This document shows positions 42,995 to 51,800 of a stretch of 64,000 nucleotides of DNA, piece after piece. The stretch's first letter is position 1, and every line of letters begins with the position of its first letter. The DNA lies in contig NZ_JAOWKZ010000004.1 in assembly GCF_025751495.1 (NCBI RefSeq), positions 1-64,000 on the forward strand, written 5' to 3'. The notes below the pieces were generated by a model. That model was not told where the DNA came from and did no database searches. It worked only from the letters and a program-made list of their open reading frames with translations. Source of the DNA: Albidovulum litorale (GTDB taxonomy: Bacteria; Pseudomonadota; Alphaproteobacteria; Rhodobacterales; Rhodobacteraceae). Made by a program: the position numbers and the translations under genes.

Positions 42995-44260
42995 CTATTC
43001 CTTCACATAGGGTTTGCCGTCGGCGGCAGGCGCACGGGCGCGGCCGATCAGGCCGGCGACGACGACGATGGTGGCGATGTAGGGCGCCATGGCGAGGAAT
43101 TCGGACGGGATCGGCGTCTGCAGCAGCGCGAGTTTCTGCTGAAGCGAATCCGCGAATCCGAAGACAAGCGCGGCAGCGAGCGCGCCGACCGGGTGCCAGC
43201 GGCCGAAGATCATCGCGGCGAGCCCGATGAAGCCACGCCCGCCGGTCATGCCCTCGTCAAAGCGACCAACGGCGCCGAGCGTGAACCACGCCCCACCGAA
43301 CCCTGCGACCATGCCCGCCAGCGTGACGTTGATATACCGCGAACGGTAGACGTCGATCCCCAGCGTATCGGCGGCTTTCGGGTGCTCGCCGACCGCGCGG
43401 GCGCGGAGGCCATGGCGCGTGTAAAAGAGGTAATAGGTCGCGACGCCGACCATGATCAGCGCGCCGTAGACGAAGATGTTTTGCTGGAAAAGCATCGGCC
43501 CGAGAACGGGAATGTCGCCCAGGAGCGGTATCTTCACCGCGCGGAAGACCGGCGCGTCGTTCAGGCCCCGGTATTCCTGAAAGACCTGGCTGCTGACATA
43601 GGAGGTCAGGCCAAGGACGAAGAGGTTGATCACCACGCCCGCGATGATCTGGTCCATGCGGTAGGTGACGACGAGGGCGGCGAGGATGAAGCCGAAGAGC
43701 CCGCCCACCGCGACCGCGGAGATGAGACCGCCGAAACCCCCAATGAGCGATCCCATGAGCGCGCCGGTGAAGGCGCCGGCCAAAAGCATCCCCTCGATGG
43801 CGATGTTCACGACCGCAACCCGTTCGGACAGCACGCCCGCCAGCCCGCCAAGCGCGATCGGCACGGCCCGCACCATCGTCGCCTGCAACATGCCGGTCAG
43901 CGAAAACGCCTTGCCCGAGGCCGCCCAGACCAGAAAGGCCGTGACAGCCAGCGCAAGGCCGAAGCCCAGCGACAGGGCGGTCCAGCGCCCGCCGCCGCGG
44001 ATGAACTGCCGCGCCCCAAGAAAGCCGAGAAGCGCTGCGGCGGCGTAGAGGAAAGGCTGCGCGGGCACTGCAAGGTCGGGCAGGGGCAGCGCATCGGTCG
44101 GGCGTGACAGGCGGAAGGTCGCGTGGCCCGTGGCATCGGGCACGAAGGCAAAGAGGACGAGTGCCGCAAGCACGATCAGGACGATCCCGGCAATACGCGC
44201 CTGCCGCTCGCGCCCGGTGTCGAGCTTTGTTTGTTGTGGAAGGTCGGTCGCGGCGGTCAT
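42995..44260 (-). CDS. BMP-type ABC transporter permease 2 (YufQ/NupQ-like)
   Basis: A 421-aa inner-membrane permease of the BPD_transp_2 family with about ten helices. The EAA-like regions are in [20 protein letters not shown] and [20 protein letters not shown] then [20 protein letters not shown]. An N-terminal 90-residue extension with two or three extra helices precedes the core. It pairs with the next permease to import purine nucleosides or similar compounds. The start at 44260 overlaps the previous stop (ATGA). Confidence 0.88.
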   Translation of the reverse strand: MTAATDLPQQTKLDTGRERQARIAGIVLIVLAALVLFAFVPDATGHATFRLSRPTDALPLPDLAVPAQPFLYAAAALLGFLGARQFIRGGGRWTALSLGFGLALAVTAFLVWAASGKAFSLTGMLQATMVRAVPIALGGLAGVLSERVAVVNIAIEGMLLAGAFTGALMGSLIGGFGGLISAVAVGGLFGFILAALVVTYRMDQIIAGVVINLFVLGLTSYVSSQVFQEYRGLNDAPVFRAVKIPLLGDIPVLGPMLFQQNIFVYGALIMVGVATYYLFYTRHGLRARAVGEHPKAADTLGIDVYRSRYINVTLAGMVAGFGGAWFTLGAVGRFDEGMTGGRGFIGLAAMIFGRWHPVGALAAALVFGFADSLQQKLALLQTPIPSEFLAMAPYIATIVVVAGLIGRARAPAADGKPYVKE

Positions 44261-45384
44261 GTCTTCGGCCCTCCGGATTCGGGTTTGCGGAACCCCCACG
44301 GGAAGAGCGCGCGGACCAGCAAGGGGGCGGCGACGAAAACGATGATCAGCGCCTGAATGATGCCGATCAGGTCGATGGAGACGCCCGCATCGACCTGCAT
44401 CTGCCGCCCCCCGGCCTCCAGCGCGCCGAAAAGAAGGCCGGCAAAGAGGACACCCACCGGATGCGACCGGCCCAGCAGTGCCACCGCGATGGCGTCAAAG
44501 CCGATCCCAGCGGAAAATCCCGGTGTCGCGCGGCCGAGGACGCCCAGTACCTGATTGGCCCCGGCAAGACCGGCAAGCGCCCCGGCCGTTCCCATGGCCA
44601 GCACGATGACCAGCCCGGCGCGGATACCCGCATAGCGCGCCGCATCGGCGCTTTCGCCGCTGGCGCGGAATTCGAACCCGATGCGCGAGCGGAAGAGCAC
44701 CCACCAGATCAGCGCGACCATGGCCAGCATCAGAAAGACACCGGCATGGACGCGCAGGTTGGGGTCGATGAAGCTCAGCAGGCGCGGCAGTTCGGCGGCC
44801 TCGGGTACCGATTTCGATATCGGATCGGCGCGCCCTTCCTTCTGGATCGCGGGCATGCGCAGCAGGTAGTCCAAAAGCCGGTAGGAAATGAGATTGAGCA
44901 TGATGGTCGAGATCACCTCATGCGCGCCGGTGGCCGCGCGGAGCCATCCGGCGATCGAGGCGTAGAACGCCCCCGCCAGCGCGCCTGCCAGAAGCGCGAT
45001 GGGCAGGTGGACCGCGGCGGGCAGGCCCGACAGGGAGAACCCGGCGATCACCGCCGCCATGCCGCCCATCAGCAGCTGCCCCTCGGCCCCGATGTTGAAA
45101 AGCCCCGCCCGGAACCCAAGCGCGAGGCCGAGTCCGGCAAGGACCAGCGGAATCGCGGCGGTCAGGGTTTCAGAAAGCGCGTTCAGCGACCCGACAGACC
45201 CGCGCGCCAGAGCGACATAGGATTGGCCGATCGTGGCAAGGTCCACGTTTGTCGCCAGCATCGTCAGTGCGCCGAGGATCAGCGCGGCGACCACCGCGAA
45301 AAGCGGCACGATCACGATGTCCTCGACCTCGGTCCGGCCCCAGACCGGCCGTTCGAGCAGATCCTTCATGTTGCGCCCGTTCAT
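44257..45384 (-). CDS. BMP-type ABC transporter permease 1 (YufP/NupP-like)
   Basis: A 375-aa permease of the branched-chain/sugar/nucleoside type. Characteristic parts are GSLNALSETLTAAIPLVLAG, FRAGLFNIGAEGQLLMGGMA, and EFRASGESADAARYAGIRAG. It overlaps the ATPase gene (ATGA at 45381-45384) and the second permease, giving the typical order binding protein, ATPase, permease, permease. Confidence 0.9.
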   Translation of the reverse strand: MNGRNMKDLLERPVWGRTEVEDIVIVPLFAVVAALILGALTMLATNVDLATIGQSYVALARGSVGSLNALSETLTAAIPLVLAGLGLALGFRAGLFNIGAEGQLLMGGMAAVIAGFSLSGLPAAVHLPIALLAGALAGAFYASIAGWLRAATGAHEVISTIMLNLISYRLLDYLLRMPAIQKEGRADPISKSVPEAAELPRLLSFIDPNLRVHAGVFLMLAMVALIWWVLFRSRIGFEFRASGESADAARYAGIRAGLVIVLAMGTAGALAGLAGANQVLGVLGRATPGFSAGIGFDAIAVALLGRSHPVGVLFAGLLFGALEAGGRQMQVDAGVSIDLIGIIQALIIVFVAAPLLVRALFPWGFRKPESGGPKT

Positions 45385-46892
45385 GCCGCCGCCCCCGCCA
45401 TGGCCAGGCCGATGGCGCCCTTGTCGACCGGCCCTGCGCCTGTGTCGAACTCGGCCACGATGCGGCCCTTGAACATCACCAGAATCCGGTCTGCGAGCGA
45501 CAGGATCTCGTCCAGCTCGGACGAAACGATCAGCACGCCGTCCCCTGTGTCGCGCGCCTCGACCAGCCGTTTGTGGATGTATTCGATGGAGCCGACATCA
45601 AGCCCCCGCGTCGGCTGCCCGGCGATGGCTAGAAGCGTTTCGCGCGACAGTTCCCGCGCCACGACCAGTTTCTGCTGGTTGCCGCCGGAGAGGTGACCGG
45701 CGGCGGTATAGACCGACGGGGTGCGCACGTCGAAATCCAGCACGGCTTGCGCGGCCTTCTCGGCGACATGGTCCCACATCACCGACGGGCCGCGGCTGAA
45801 CCGCTCGTCGTAATAGGTGTCCAGAACCATGTTCTCGGCAACTGTGAATTTCGGGATCAGGCCGCTCTTCTGCCGGTCCTCGGGGATATGGGCGATGCCC
45901 GCCCTGTGGCGGGCGCGGACCGAGGCATGGGTGATGTCGGTGCCATCATAGGTCACGGTTCCACCGGCCGCGCGGCGCAGGCCGGTCAGCGCCTCAATAA
46001 GCGCCGACTGACCGTTGCCCTGAACACCCGCGATGCCGACGATCTCGCCGCTATGCACCGTCAGGTTCAGGTGATCGACGGCGACCGCGTCGTCGTCGCG
46101 CAGGACGGTGAGGTCGCGCACCTCAAGCAGCGCGCGGCCGGGATTGAAGGGTGCCTTTGCCACGTCGAAACTGACGGGCCGGCCCACCATCATCTCGGCC
46201 AGCGACTTCGGGGTCAGGTCGCGCGGCAGGCCCTCACCGGTGATGCGTCCGCCCCGGATCACGGCGATCCGGTCGGAGATGTCGAGGATCTCGTTCAGCT
46301 TGTGGGTGATGAAGACCAGCGCCTTGCCCGCATCCCGCAGCGCCCGGACCACTTCAAAGAAATCCTTGACCTCCTGCGGGGTCAGGACGGCTGTCGGTTC
46401 ATCAAGGATCAGGACATCGGCGGCGCGGAAGAGGACCTTGATGATCTCGACCCGCTGCTGGACGCCGACGGGCAGGGTTTCGACCAGAGCGTCGGGATCC
46501 ACTTCCAGCCCGTATTTCCGGCTGATTGTAGCGACCTCGGCGCTGGCCTTCGCGCGGTCCAGCCGGTCAAGACGCCCGACCGGCTCGACCCCCAGCACGA
46601 CGTTTTCAGCGACGGTGAAGACCGGGACCAGCATGAAGTGCTGATGGACCATGCCGATCCCGGCGGCGATCGCGTCTGCCGGGCTGGTGAACGTGACCGC
46701 CTGCCCGTCGATCAGAATCTCGCCCTCGTTCGGGCGGTAAAGACCGCAGAGCACGTTCATCAGTGTCGACTTGCCCGCGCCGTTTTCGCCCAGCAGCCCC
46801 AGCACTTCGCCGGCGCGGATGGAGAGGTTCACGCCCTCATTCGCGACAACCTCGCCGAACCGCTTGGTGATGCCGCGAAGCTCGATATCCAT
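45381..46892 (-). CDS. BMP-type ABC transporter ATPase (two ABC domains)
   Basis: A 503-aa double ABC ATPase of the sugar/nucleoside class. The first domain has GLLGENGAGKSTLMNVLCGL, LPVGVQQRVEIIKVL and LILDEPTAVLTPQEV. The second has a degenerate Walker A (GVQGNGQSALIEAL) and LSGGNQQKLVVARELSRET followed by AIAGQPTRGLDVGS, as usual in this class. The start at 46892 fits the family N-terminus MDIELRGITKRFG and lies 16 bp after the binding-protein stop. Confidence 0.9.
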   Translation of the reverse strand: MDIELRGITKRFGEVVANEGVNLSIRAGEVLGLLGENGAGKSTLMNVLCGLYRPNEGEILIDGQAVTFTSPADAIAAGIGMVHQHFMLVPVFTVAENVVLGVEPVGRLDRLDRAKASAEVATISRKYGLEVDPDALVETLPVGVQQRVEIIKVLFRAADVLILDEPTAVLTPQEVKDFFEVVRALRDAGKALVFITHKLNEILDISDRIAVIRGGRITGEGLPRDLTPKSLAEMMVGRPVSFDVAKAPFNPGRALLEVRDLTVLRDDDAVAVDHLNLTVHSGEIVGIAGVQGNGQSALIEALTGLRRAAGGTVTYDGTDITHASVRARHRAGIAHIPEDRQKSGLIPKFTVAENMVLDTYYDERFSRGPSVMWDHVAEKAAQAVLDFDVRTPSVYTAAGHLSGGNQQKLVVARELSRETLLAIAGQPTRGLDVGSIEYIHKRLVEARDTGDGVLIVSSELDEILSLADRILVMFKGRIVAEFDTGAGPVDKGAIGLAMAGAAA

Positions 46893-46908
46893 CGTGCTGG
46901 CCCCCGGA

Positions 46909-47937
46909 TCAGGGGCTGACGTCGATGCTGCCGTCGATGATGCCCTGCCGGACCGACGCAAGTTCGGCCTTGAGGTCCTCGGGCACATCGCCTTCCATGT
47001 CGTGGAAGGGAGCAAGGTCGACGCCGCCATTGGCCAGCGTGCCGGTCAGAACCCCGCCCTCAAAACTGCCTTCCATCACGGCCTTGATCACCTGCAACAC
47101 GGTCGCATCCATGCGCTTGGTGATTGAGGTCAGGTAGACGTGTTTCTTCGCCGGGTCGGTAAAGTAAAGGTCGGCATCGACGCCGATGATCTTCAGCTTG
47201 TCGGTGCCGAGTTCATCGGCCAGTGCCGCCGAGCCAAGGCCCACCGGCCCTGCGACCGGTAGGACGATGTCGGCGCCTTCGTCATAAAGGTTCTGGGCAA
47301 AGGCACGGCCGTCGTCGAGCGAGTCGAAGTTGTTGGTGAAGAGCCCCTCGCGCGTGGCCGGGTCCCAGCCGAGCACGGTCACAGCGGTGCCCTTCTGGCT
47401 GTTGTAGTAGGTTACACCATGATGGAACCCGTCCATGAAGATCGTCACAGGTGGAATGTTGATCCCGCCAAAGACACCGAGCGTCCCGGTTCCGGTCATG
47501 CCAGCGGCGAGGTAACCCGCAAGGAACGCCGCCTCATCGGTCGCGTAGACCTGGCCTAGCACATTCGGCAGCGCCGGGTCATAAGCGAAGTCGACGATGG
47601 AGAATTTCTGGTCGGGGTTCTGTTCGGCGGCTGTCTTCGTGGCGTCACCCAGAAGGAAACCCACGGTGATGATCACGTCGCATGCCCCGCCAAGCAGCGA
47701 GTTGATGTTGGCCTCGTAATCCGTCTCCGCTTGAGATTCGAGAAAGCGCCCCGAAATGCCCAATTCAGCCTCGGCATCCTCGACCCCTTTCCAGGCGGTC
47801 TGGTTGAAGCTGTTGTCGTCGATGCCGCCGGTATCGGTGACCTGGCAGGCGGTAAAGGCGGCTGCCGCGAGCGCGGAACTGGCCAGAAAGGCTGTGGCGC
47901 AGGCGGACTGACACAAGAATTGGGCGAAGCTTTTCAT
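46909..47937 (-). CDS. BMP family ABC transporter substrate-binding protein
   Basis: A 342-aa periplasmic binding protein of the basic membrane protein (BMP/PnrA) family, typically specific for purine nucleosides. A signal peptide (about 1-30) precedes ACQVTDTGGIDDNSFNQTAW, the family N-terminus. Later blocks include SIVDFAYDPALPNVLGQVYAT, EAAFLAGYLAAGMT and IGVDADLYF. First gene of the long minus-strand operon. Its leader contains an 18-bp palindrome and an FNR-like site lies about 85 bp upstream. Confidence 0.9.
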   Translation of the reverse strand: MKSFAQFLCQSACATAFLASSALAAAAFTACQVTDTGGIDDNSFNQTAWKGVEDAEAELGISGRFLESQAETDYEANINSLLGGACDVIITVGFLLGDATKTAAEQNPDQKFSIVDFAYDPALPNVLGQVYATDEAAFLAGYLAAGMTGTGTLGVFGGINIPPVTIFMDGFHHGVTYYNSQKGTAVTVLGWDPATREGLFTNNFDSLDDGRAFAQNLYDEGADIVLPVAGPVGLGSAALADELGTDKLKIIGVDADLYFTDPAKKHVYLTSITKRMDATVLQVIKAVMEGSFEGGVLTGTLANGGVDLAPFHDMEGDVPEDLKAELASVRQGIIDGSIDVSP

Positions 47938-47959
47938 GGCGTTCTCCTTTCATGGCGAA

Positions 47960-47977
47960 TCCGGATCGGGATCCGGA
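47960..47977. promoter_or_regulatory. 18-bp palindrome in BMP operon leader
   Basis: TCCGGAT-CGGG-ATCCGGA has perfect 7-bp arms and a 4-bp centre, 22 bp before the ATG at 47937 and next to the GAAAGGAGA ribosome binding site. It could be a repressor operator or a stable mRNA hairpin that tunes translation. Confidence 0.6.
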
Positions 47978-48020
47978 CGTTCCTGCCGATGCAATGCTAG
48001 ACCTGCGCGCCCGCCCGGAA

Positions 48021-48034
48021 TTGACGCCGATCAG
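48021..48034. promoter_or_regulatory. FNR/FnrL-like site upstream of BMP-acs-E1-E2-ACP operon
   Basis: TTGAC-GCCG-ATCAG matches TTGAY-N4-RTCAA at 9 of 10 fixed positions. It is 84 bp before the binding-protein start and overlaps the last codon of the small gene at 48031-48414. Confidence 0.5.
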
Positions 48035-48414
48035 TTCGCGCCAGTGGCCGGACTACGCAACGCGGCGACACGCACCATGGCGGCCAGGATGGCATGCGAC
48101 AGGACGGGTCCCCGGCCGATCCCGATCATGAAATCGTCGTCGAGCGTATCAGACCGGCGCAAAGTGCAGGTCCAGTGCCCGTCGGCGTCATTGGTGCGGC
48201 CTTTCAGGCTGATCGACCAGTCCGGCAAAGCGAGGTCGACAAGATGAATTGCTTCGTCGCTGGACTGGATCACCGGCATCCGGTCGGCGGGCCATCTGTC
48301 CTTCAACGGTACAAGTGGCCGGATCAGCCCGAGCACGGCGGTGGCGGTTTCAGGGCTTAGATCAGCCGACCCCTCAATCGTGACGGCGATCCCTTCGATG
48401 TCAGCTCTGGTCAT
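48031..48414 (-). CDS. Hypothetical protein, 127 aa
   Basis: A small acidic-to-neutral protein of unknown family, without signal peptide or membrane helix. The middle has a beta-rich AIHLVDLALPDWSISLKG segment and an ADGHWTCTLRRSD stretch. The C-terminal helix GRGPVLSHAILAAMVRVAAL resembles the tail of small stress-island proteins found beside LonB genes, but I cannot name a family. It is divergent from the LonB gene and ends 93 bp before the BMP operon. GAGAGAACG before the ATG can act as a ribosome binding site, supporting a real gene. Confidence 0.6.
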   Translation of the reverse strand: MTRADIEGIAVTIEGSADLSPETATAVLGLIRPLVPLKDRWPADRMPVIQSSDEAIHLVDLALPDWSISLKGRTNDADGHWTCTLRRSDTLDDDFMIGIGRGPVLSHAILAAMVRVAALRSPATGAN

Positions 48415-48464
48415 CGTTCTCTCCGTGTCTGCGGTTAAGAATAGCCCGTCGTTCGGCGAGTTGA

Positions 48465-48478
48465 TTGAGCGGGATCAA
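48465..48478. promoter_or_regulatory. FNR/FnrL-like site upstream of LonB
   Basis: TTGAG-CGGG-ATCAA matches TTGAT-N4-ATCAA at 9 of 10 fixed positions. It is 51 bp before the LonB start, consistent with activation from about -41. Confidence 0.6.
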
Positions 48479-48529
48479 TCGGCACGGGCATCGCGGTGGG
48501 ATACTCGCGGAGTGGAACACGAGGACGAT

Positions 48530-50968
48530 ATGGCCAATCCGGTTGGACCAGCACCGCTGCCAGTCGTGAAACTCTCGGCGCCTGTCAAAGCCGAGGACTT
48601 CACGTTCTCGACCAGCGCCGAGCTTCACGGAACTAACTGGATCGGACAAGACCGGGCCCTGGGCGCGCTTCGCATGGCCGCAGAGATGCGCCACAGCGAC
48701 TTCAATGCCTTTGTCCTTGGAAACCCCGGCAGCGGACGCCGCCGGATGACCCGGGCGATTCTTGCTGAGGCGGCAATGAACCGGCCGCGCCCGGCGGACT
48801 GGGTCTATGTCAACAATTTCGACGCGCCCGACAAACCGGTCGCGATCGAACTGCCCCCGGGAATGGCAACGAAGCTTCGCAAGGCGATGGAAGAGCTGAT
48901 CGACGAACTGGCCAACGACATACCGGCGCTGTTCGACTCGGAAGACTATCAGACCCGCCGACGCAGCATCGAACAAAGCTATACCGAAGAGCATGAAGCG
49001 GAGATGAGCAGGGTCTTCGAACAGGCCCGCGCACGCGACGTCGCCATCCTTCGCACACCCATGGGGTTTACTGTCGTCGGTACCCGTGACGGCGAGGTCA
49101 TGACGCCCGAGAAATACCGGAACCTGAGTGAGGATGAACAGGCGGCCATTGACGCGGCGGTCGATGAGACCGAGCAGGAACTGGCGGCGGCACTCAAGGC
49201 GGTGCCCGGGCGCGAAAAGCAGCACCGGCGCGATGTCGAGGACCTGAACTACGCGATGGCGACCGGCGGCGTCGATGTCGCCATCCGTACCTTGCGCGAG
49301 TCATTTTCCGGGATTCAGGCGGTAACGGATTATCTCGATGCGGTGCGCGGTGACCTGATCGAGAATGCGGAGATTTTTCTGGTCCGTGAGGATGGCGCCG
49401 AGGCCGGACCGTTCCCTGTTGCGACGACACGGCATTATGCAAAGCCGCGGTTCCAGCGCTACGCGGTCAACGTCGTCGTTGCGCAGGAGGGGGATGGCGA
49501 AAACGGTGCGCCAGTGATCGAGGAGGACCTGCCCACGCTCGCCAACCTCATCGGCCGGATCGAATACGCCTCGGAAATGGGGGCGTTGGTGACGAATTTC
49601 ACCATGATCAAGCCGGGTGCCCTGCACCGCGCCAATGGCGGATTTCTCATTCTCGACGCACGCCAGATCCTGTCCGAACCTTTTGCCTGGGATGCGCTGA
49701 AACGCTGCCTCAGAACCCACGAGATCGCGATCTATTCTCCCGCCGAACGGCTCAGCCTGATTTCCACCGTCTCGTTGGCACCCGATCCGGTGCCGCTGGA
49801 TGTACGAGTGATCCTGTTGGGCGAAAGGATCTTCTATTATCTGCTCGCCGCGCTCGATCCGGATTTTGCCCATCTTTTCAAGCTTGAGGCCGATTTCAAC
49901 GACCATATCACAACGGGCAGCGATGGTTCCGGCGCCTATGCGGCGATGATCGCGGAGATCGCGCGGGATGGTGGTCTCAGGCCACTCGATCCCCCTGCGA
50001 TGGCGCGGATCTTCAACGAAAGTCACCGCATGACGGGCGACGCGGAGCGACTGTCATTGAGCCTTGACCATCTTTCCGATCTTCTGCGGGAAGCCGACTT
50101 CTGGTCGGGTTCTGAGGGGCATGACGTTATCGGTGCCGAGGCGGTCGAAAAGGCTGTTGCCGAGCGCGAGTTCCGAGCCGGGCGGCTGCGCGAGCTTGGC
50201 GCGGAGGCGATCCTGCGCGAAACCCTGATGATCGACACCGATGGCGTACGGGTTGGTCAGATCAACGCGCTGTCAGTTCTGGAGATCGGCGGTACCCGTT
50301 TCGGCCTGCCGTCGCGGCTGACCGCTCGGACCCGGCTGGGCACCGGCAAGGTCGTTGATATCGAGCGTGAGACCGAACTGGGCGGCCCGATCCATTCCAA
50401 GGGTATGCTGATCCTTCAGGGCTATCTTGCGGCGGCCTATGCCACCGATGCGCCGATGTCGCTCTGGGCCAGCCTCGTCTTCGAACAGAGTTATGGCGGC
50501 GTCGATGGCGACAGCGCCTCGGCAGCTGAGCTGCTGGCGATAATCTCGTCGCTGTCGGACGTGCCGATCGACCAATCCTTGGCGATCACCGGTTCCGTCA
50601 ACCAGTTCGGCGACATTCAGGCAATTGGTGGTGTGAACGAAAAGATCGAGGGCTTCTTTGACATTTGCGCCGCGCGTGGCCTGACCGGGCGCCAGGGCGT
50701 TCTGATTCCGGCGGCCAACGTAAAGCACCTCTCGCTCCGCCGTCGTGTGATCCAGGCGGTGGAGGCCGGTCAGTTCCGCATATTGCCGATGCGAACGATT
50801 GCCGACGGCATCGAAGCGCTGACCGGGACAGTCGCAGGAACACGCTTGCCGGATGGTCTTTATCCGGAGGGCAGCGTGAACCGCCGCGCCGAAGATCAAT
50901 TGCGCGCCTTTGCCGCGAAGCGCAAGGCATTCGGACGGGCGGGCAAGGAGGTCAGGACAGATGTCTGA
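48530..50968 (+). CDS. LonB-type ATP-dependent serine protease
   Basis: An 812-aa AAA+ protease of the proteobacterial LonB/AAA_32 family. The N-terminal AAA domain has FVLGNPGSGRRRMTRAIL; the expected GKS/T of Walker A is GRR, so the nucleotide site is atypical. A long coiled segment (about 120-260) follows, then HRANGGFLILDARQIL (Walker B-like). The C-terminal Lon domain has the catalytic Ser in GVDGDSASAAELLAIISSLS and catalytic Lys in GGVNEKIEGFFD. It probably degrades selected proteins under stress. The start at 48530 is set by the family N-terminus and GGACGAT upstream. It overlaps the next gene by 8 bp. Confidence 0.87.
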   Translation: MANPVGPAPLPVVKLSAPVKAEDFTFSTSAELHGTNWIGQDRALGALRMAAEMRHSDFNAFVLGNPGSGRRRMTRAILAEAAMNRPRPADWVYVNNFDAPDKPVAIELPPGMATKLRKAMEELIDELANDIPALFDSEDYQTRRRSIEQSYTEEHEAEMSRVFEQARARDVAILRTPMGFTVVGTRDGEVMTPEKYRNLSEDEQAAIDAAVDETEQELAAALKAVPGREKQHRRDVEDLNYAMATGGVDVAIRTLRESFSGIQAVTDYLDAVRGDLIENAEIFLVREDGAEAGPFPVATTRHYAKPRFQRYAVNVVVAQEGDGENGAPVIEEDLPTLANLIGRIEYASEMGALVTNFTMIKPGALHRANGGFLILDARQILSEPFAWDALKRCLRTHEIAIYSPAERLSLISTVSLAPDPVPLDVRVILLGERIFYYLLAALDPDFAHLFKLEADFNDHITTGSDGSGAYAAMIAEIARDGGLRPLDPPAMARIFNESHRMTGDAERLSLSLDHLSDLLREADFWSGSEGHDVIGAEAVEKAVAEREFRAGRLRELGAEAILRETLMIDTDGVRVGQINALSVLEIGGTRFGLPSRLTARTRLGTGKVVDIERETELGGPIHSKGMLILQGYLAAAYATDAPMSLWASLVFEQSYGGVDGDSASAAELLAIISSLSDVPIDQSLAITGSVNQFGDIQAIGGVNEKIEGFFDICAARGLTGRQGVLIPAANVKHLSLRRRVIQAVEAGQFRILPMRTIADGIEALTGTVAGTRLPDGLYPEGSVNRRAEDQLRAFAAKRKAFGRAGKEVRTDV

Positions 50969-51707
50969 GACCGGTTCGCCGCCTTTCCGCGTGATCCTGA
51001 GCGCGACATGTTACGCCGATGCCGAAGCGGCGTTGCATCTGGCCGTTCTTCTGGCGCGACAGGTCGGCGCGGGTCTGCACGGCCTCTTGGTCAGCGATGA
51101 GGCGATCCTTGAAGCCGCCAGACACCCGCATGCCCGCGCTGTTTCTTTCTCCGGGCAAGCCGTGTCCCAGGTAACGGTCGAAACCATGCGCGCCGCCTTC
51201 CGCGCTGACGCACGGCTTTTTGAGAAGCGGCTGGTTCAGGCGGCGCGGGATGCGGTTCTCGACACCGGGTTCAGTGCCATCGGCGGTCGATTGATGGCGG
51301 TGCTTGCACAGATCACCGGCGCCAGGGATATCGTCGTCGTCGGGTTCCGCAGGGCGCTGCGGGAGGGCGACGCGCTGATCCTGGTTCTCGGCGACCGCAA
51401 CCCCGACAGCGGCCAGCTGTCTCTCGCCCTCCATCTTGCTGCCGCTGCCCACAAGCGTCTTGTCGTCTTCGCCACGCCACGGTGGGAAGAAGAGATCGTC
51501 GCAGCATTTCGCCGCGGTAGCGGTGTAAGGCACAACGAATACCGCCCCTATCTCGGGACCGGGAACCTGTTGCGTGAGCTTGAGCGGATGAGCCCCGCCG
51601 CCTTGATCATCGCAACCGGCCAAGACGAGGCGCTTCCTGTCACAGCCTTGATCAACGCGGCGCGCTGCCCGGTGATCCTGACGGGCCCCGCAACGGAGGG
51701 AAAATAA
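50961..51707 (+). CDS. UspA-like stress protein
   Basis: A 248-aa protein resembling a diverged universal stress protein pair. The first half has VILSATCYADAEAALHLAVL and LARQVGAGLHGLLVSDEAIL, a Usp-like strand-helix-strand with a Rossmann-like order. The C-terminal half (LALHLAAAAHKRLVVFA to LPVTALINAARCPVILTGPA) repeats a similar pattern, ending as UspA domains end. The Usp ATP-binding G-x2-G-x9-G motif is not clear. It is translationally coupled to LonB. The function is inferred from fold likeness and context. Confidence 0.6.
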   Translation: MSETGSPPFRVILSATCYADAEAALHLAVLLARQVGAGLHGLLVSDEAILEAARHPHARAVSFSGQAVSQVTVETMRAAFRADARLFEKRLVQAARDAVLDTGFSAIGGRLMAVLAQITGARDIVVVGFRRALREGDALILVLGDRNPDSGQLSLALHLAAAAHKRLVVFATPRWEEEIVAAFRRGSGVRHNEYRPYLGTGNLLRELERMSPAALIIATGQDEALPVTALINAARCPVILTGPATEGK

Positions 51708-51763
51708 TCTCTGGCGCGCTGCTGGCCAAATGTGAAGGTCTGAAATGCAGCGAGGATCGGACA

Positions 51764-51777
51764 GTTGTCGGGACAAC
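51764..51777. repeat. Short palindrome upstream of phosphoribosyltransferase gene
   Basis: GTTGT-CGGG-ACAAC, 23 bp before the ATG at 51801. The geometry is near an FNR-type site (5-4-5) but the bases differ from TTGAT/ATCAA, so no regulator is assigned. Confidence 0.4.
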
Positions 51778-51800
51778 GGGATCAAATCGGGAGATGAATT

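Noticed and set aside
43193-45696. Long plus-strand open frames opposite the BMP permeases
   Set aside because: Highly charged Arg/Glu/Asp composition typical of frames antisense to hydrophobic proteins.
51764-51777. FNR-type site before the phosphoribosyltransferase gene
   Set aside because: The 5-4-5 palindrome exists but the half-site is GTTGT, not TTGAT, so it was kept only as an unassigned palindrome.
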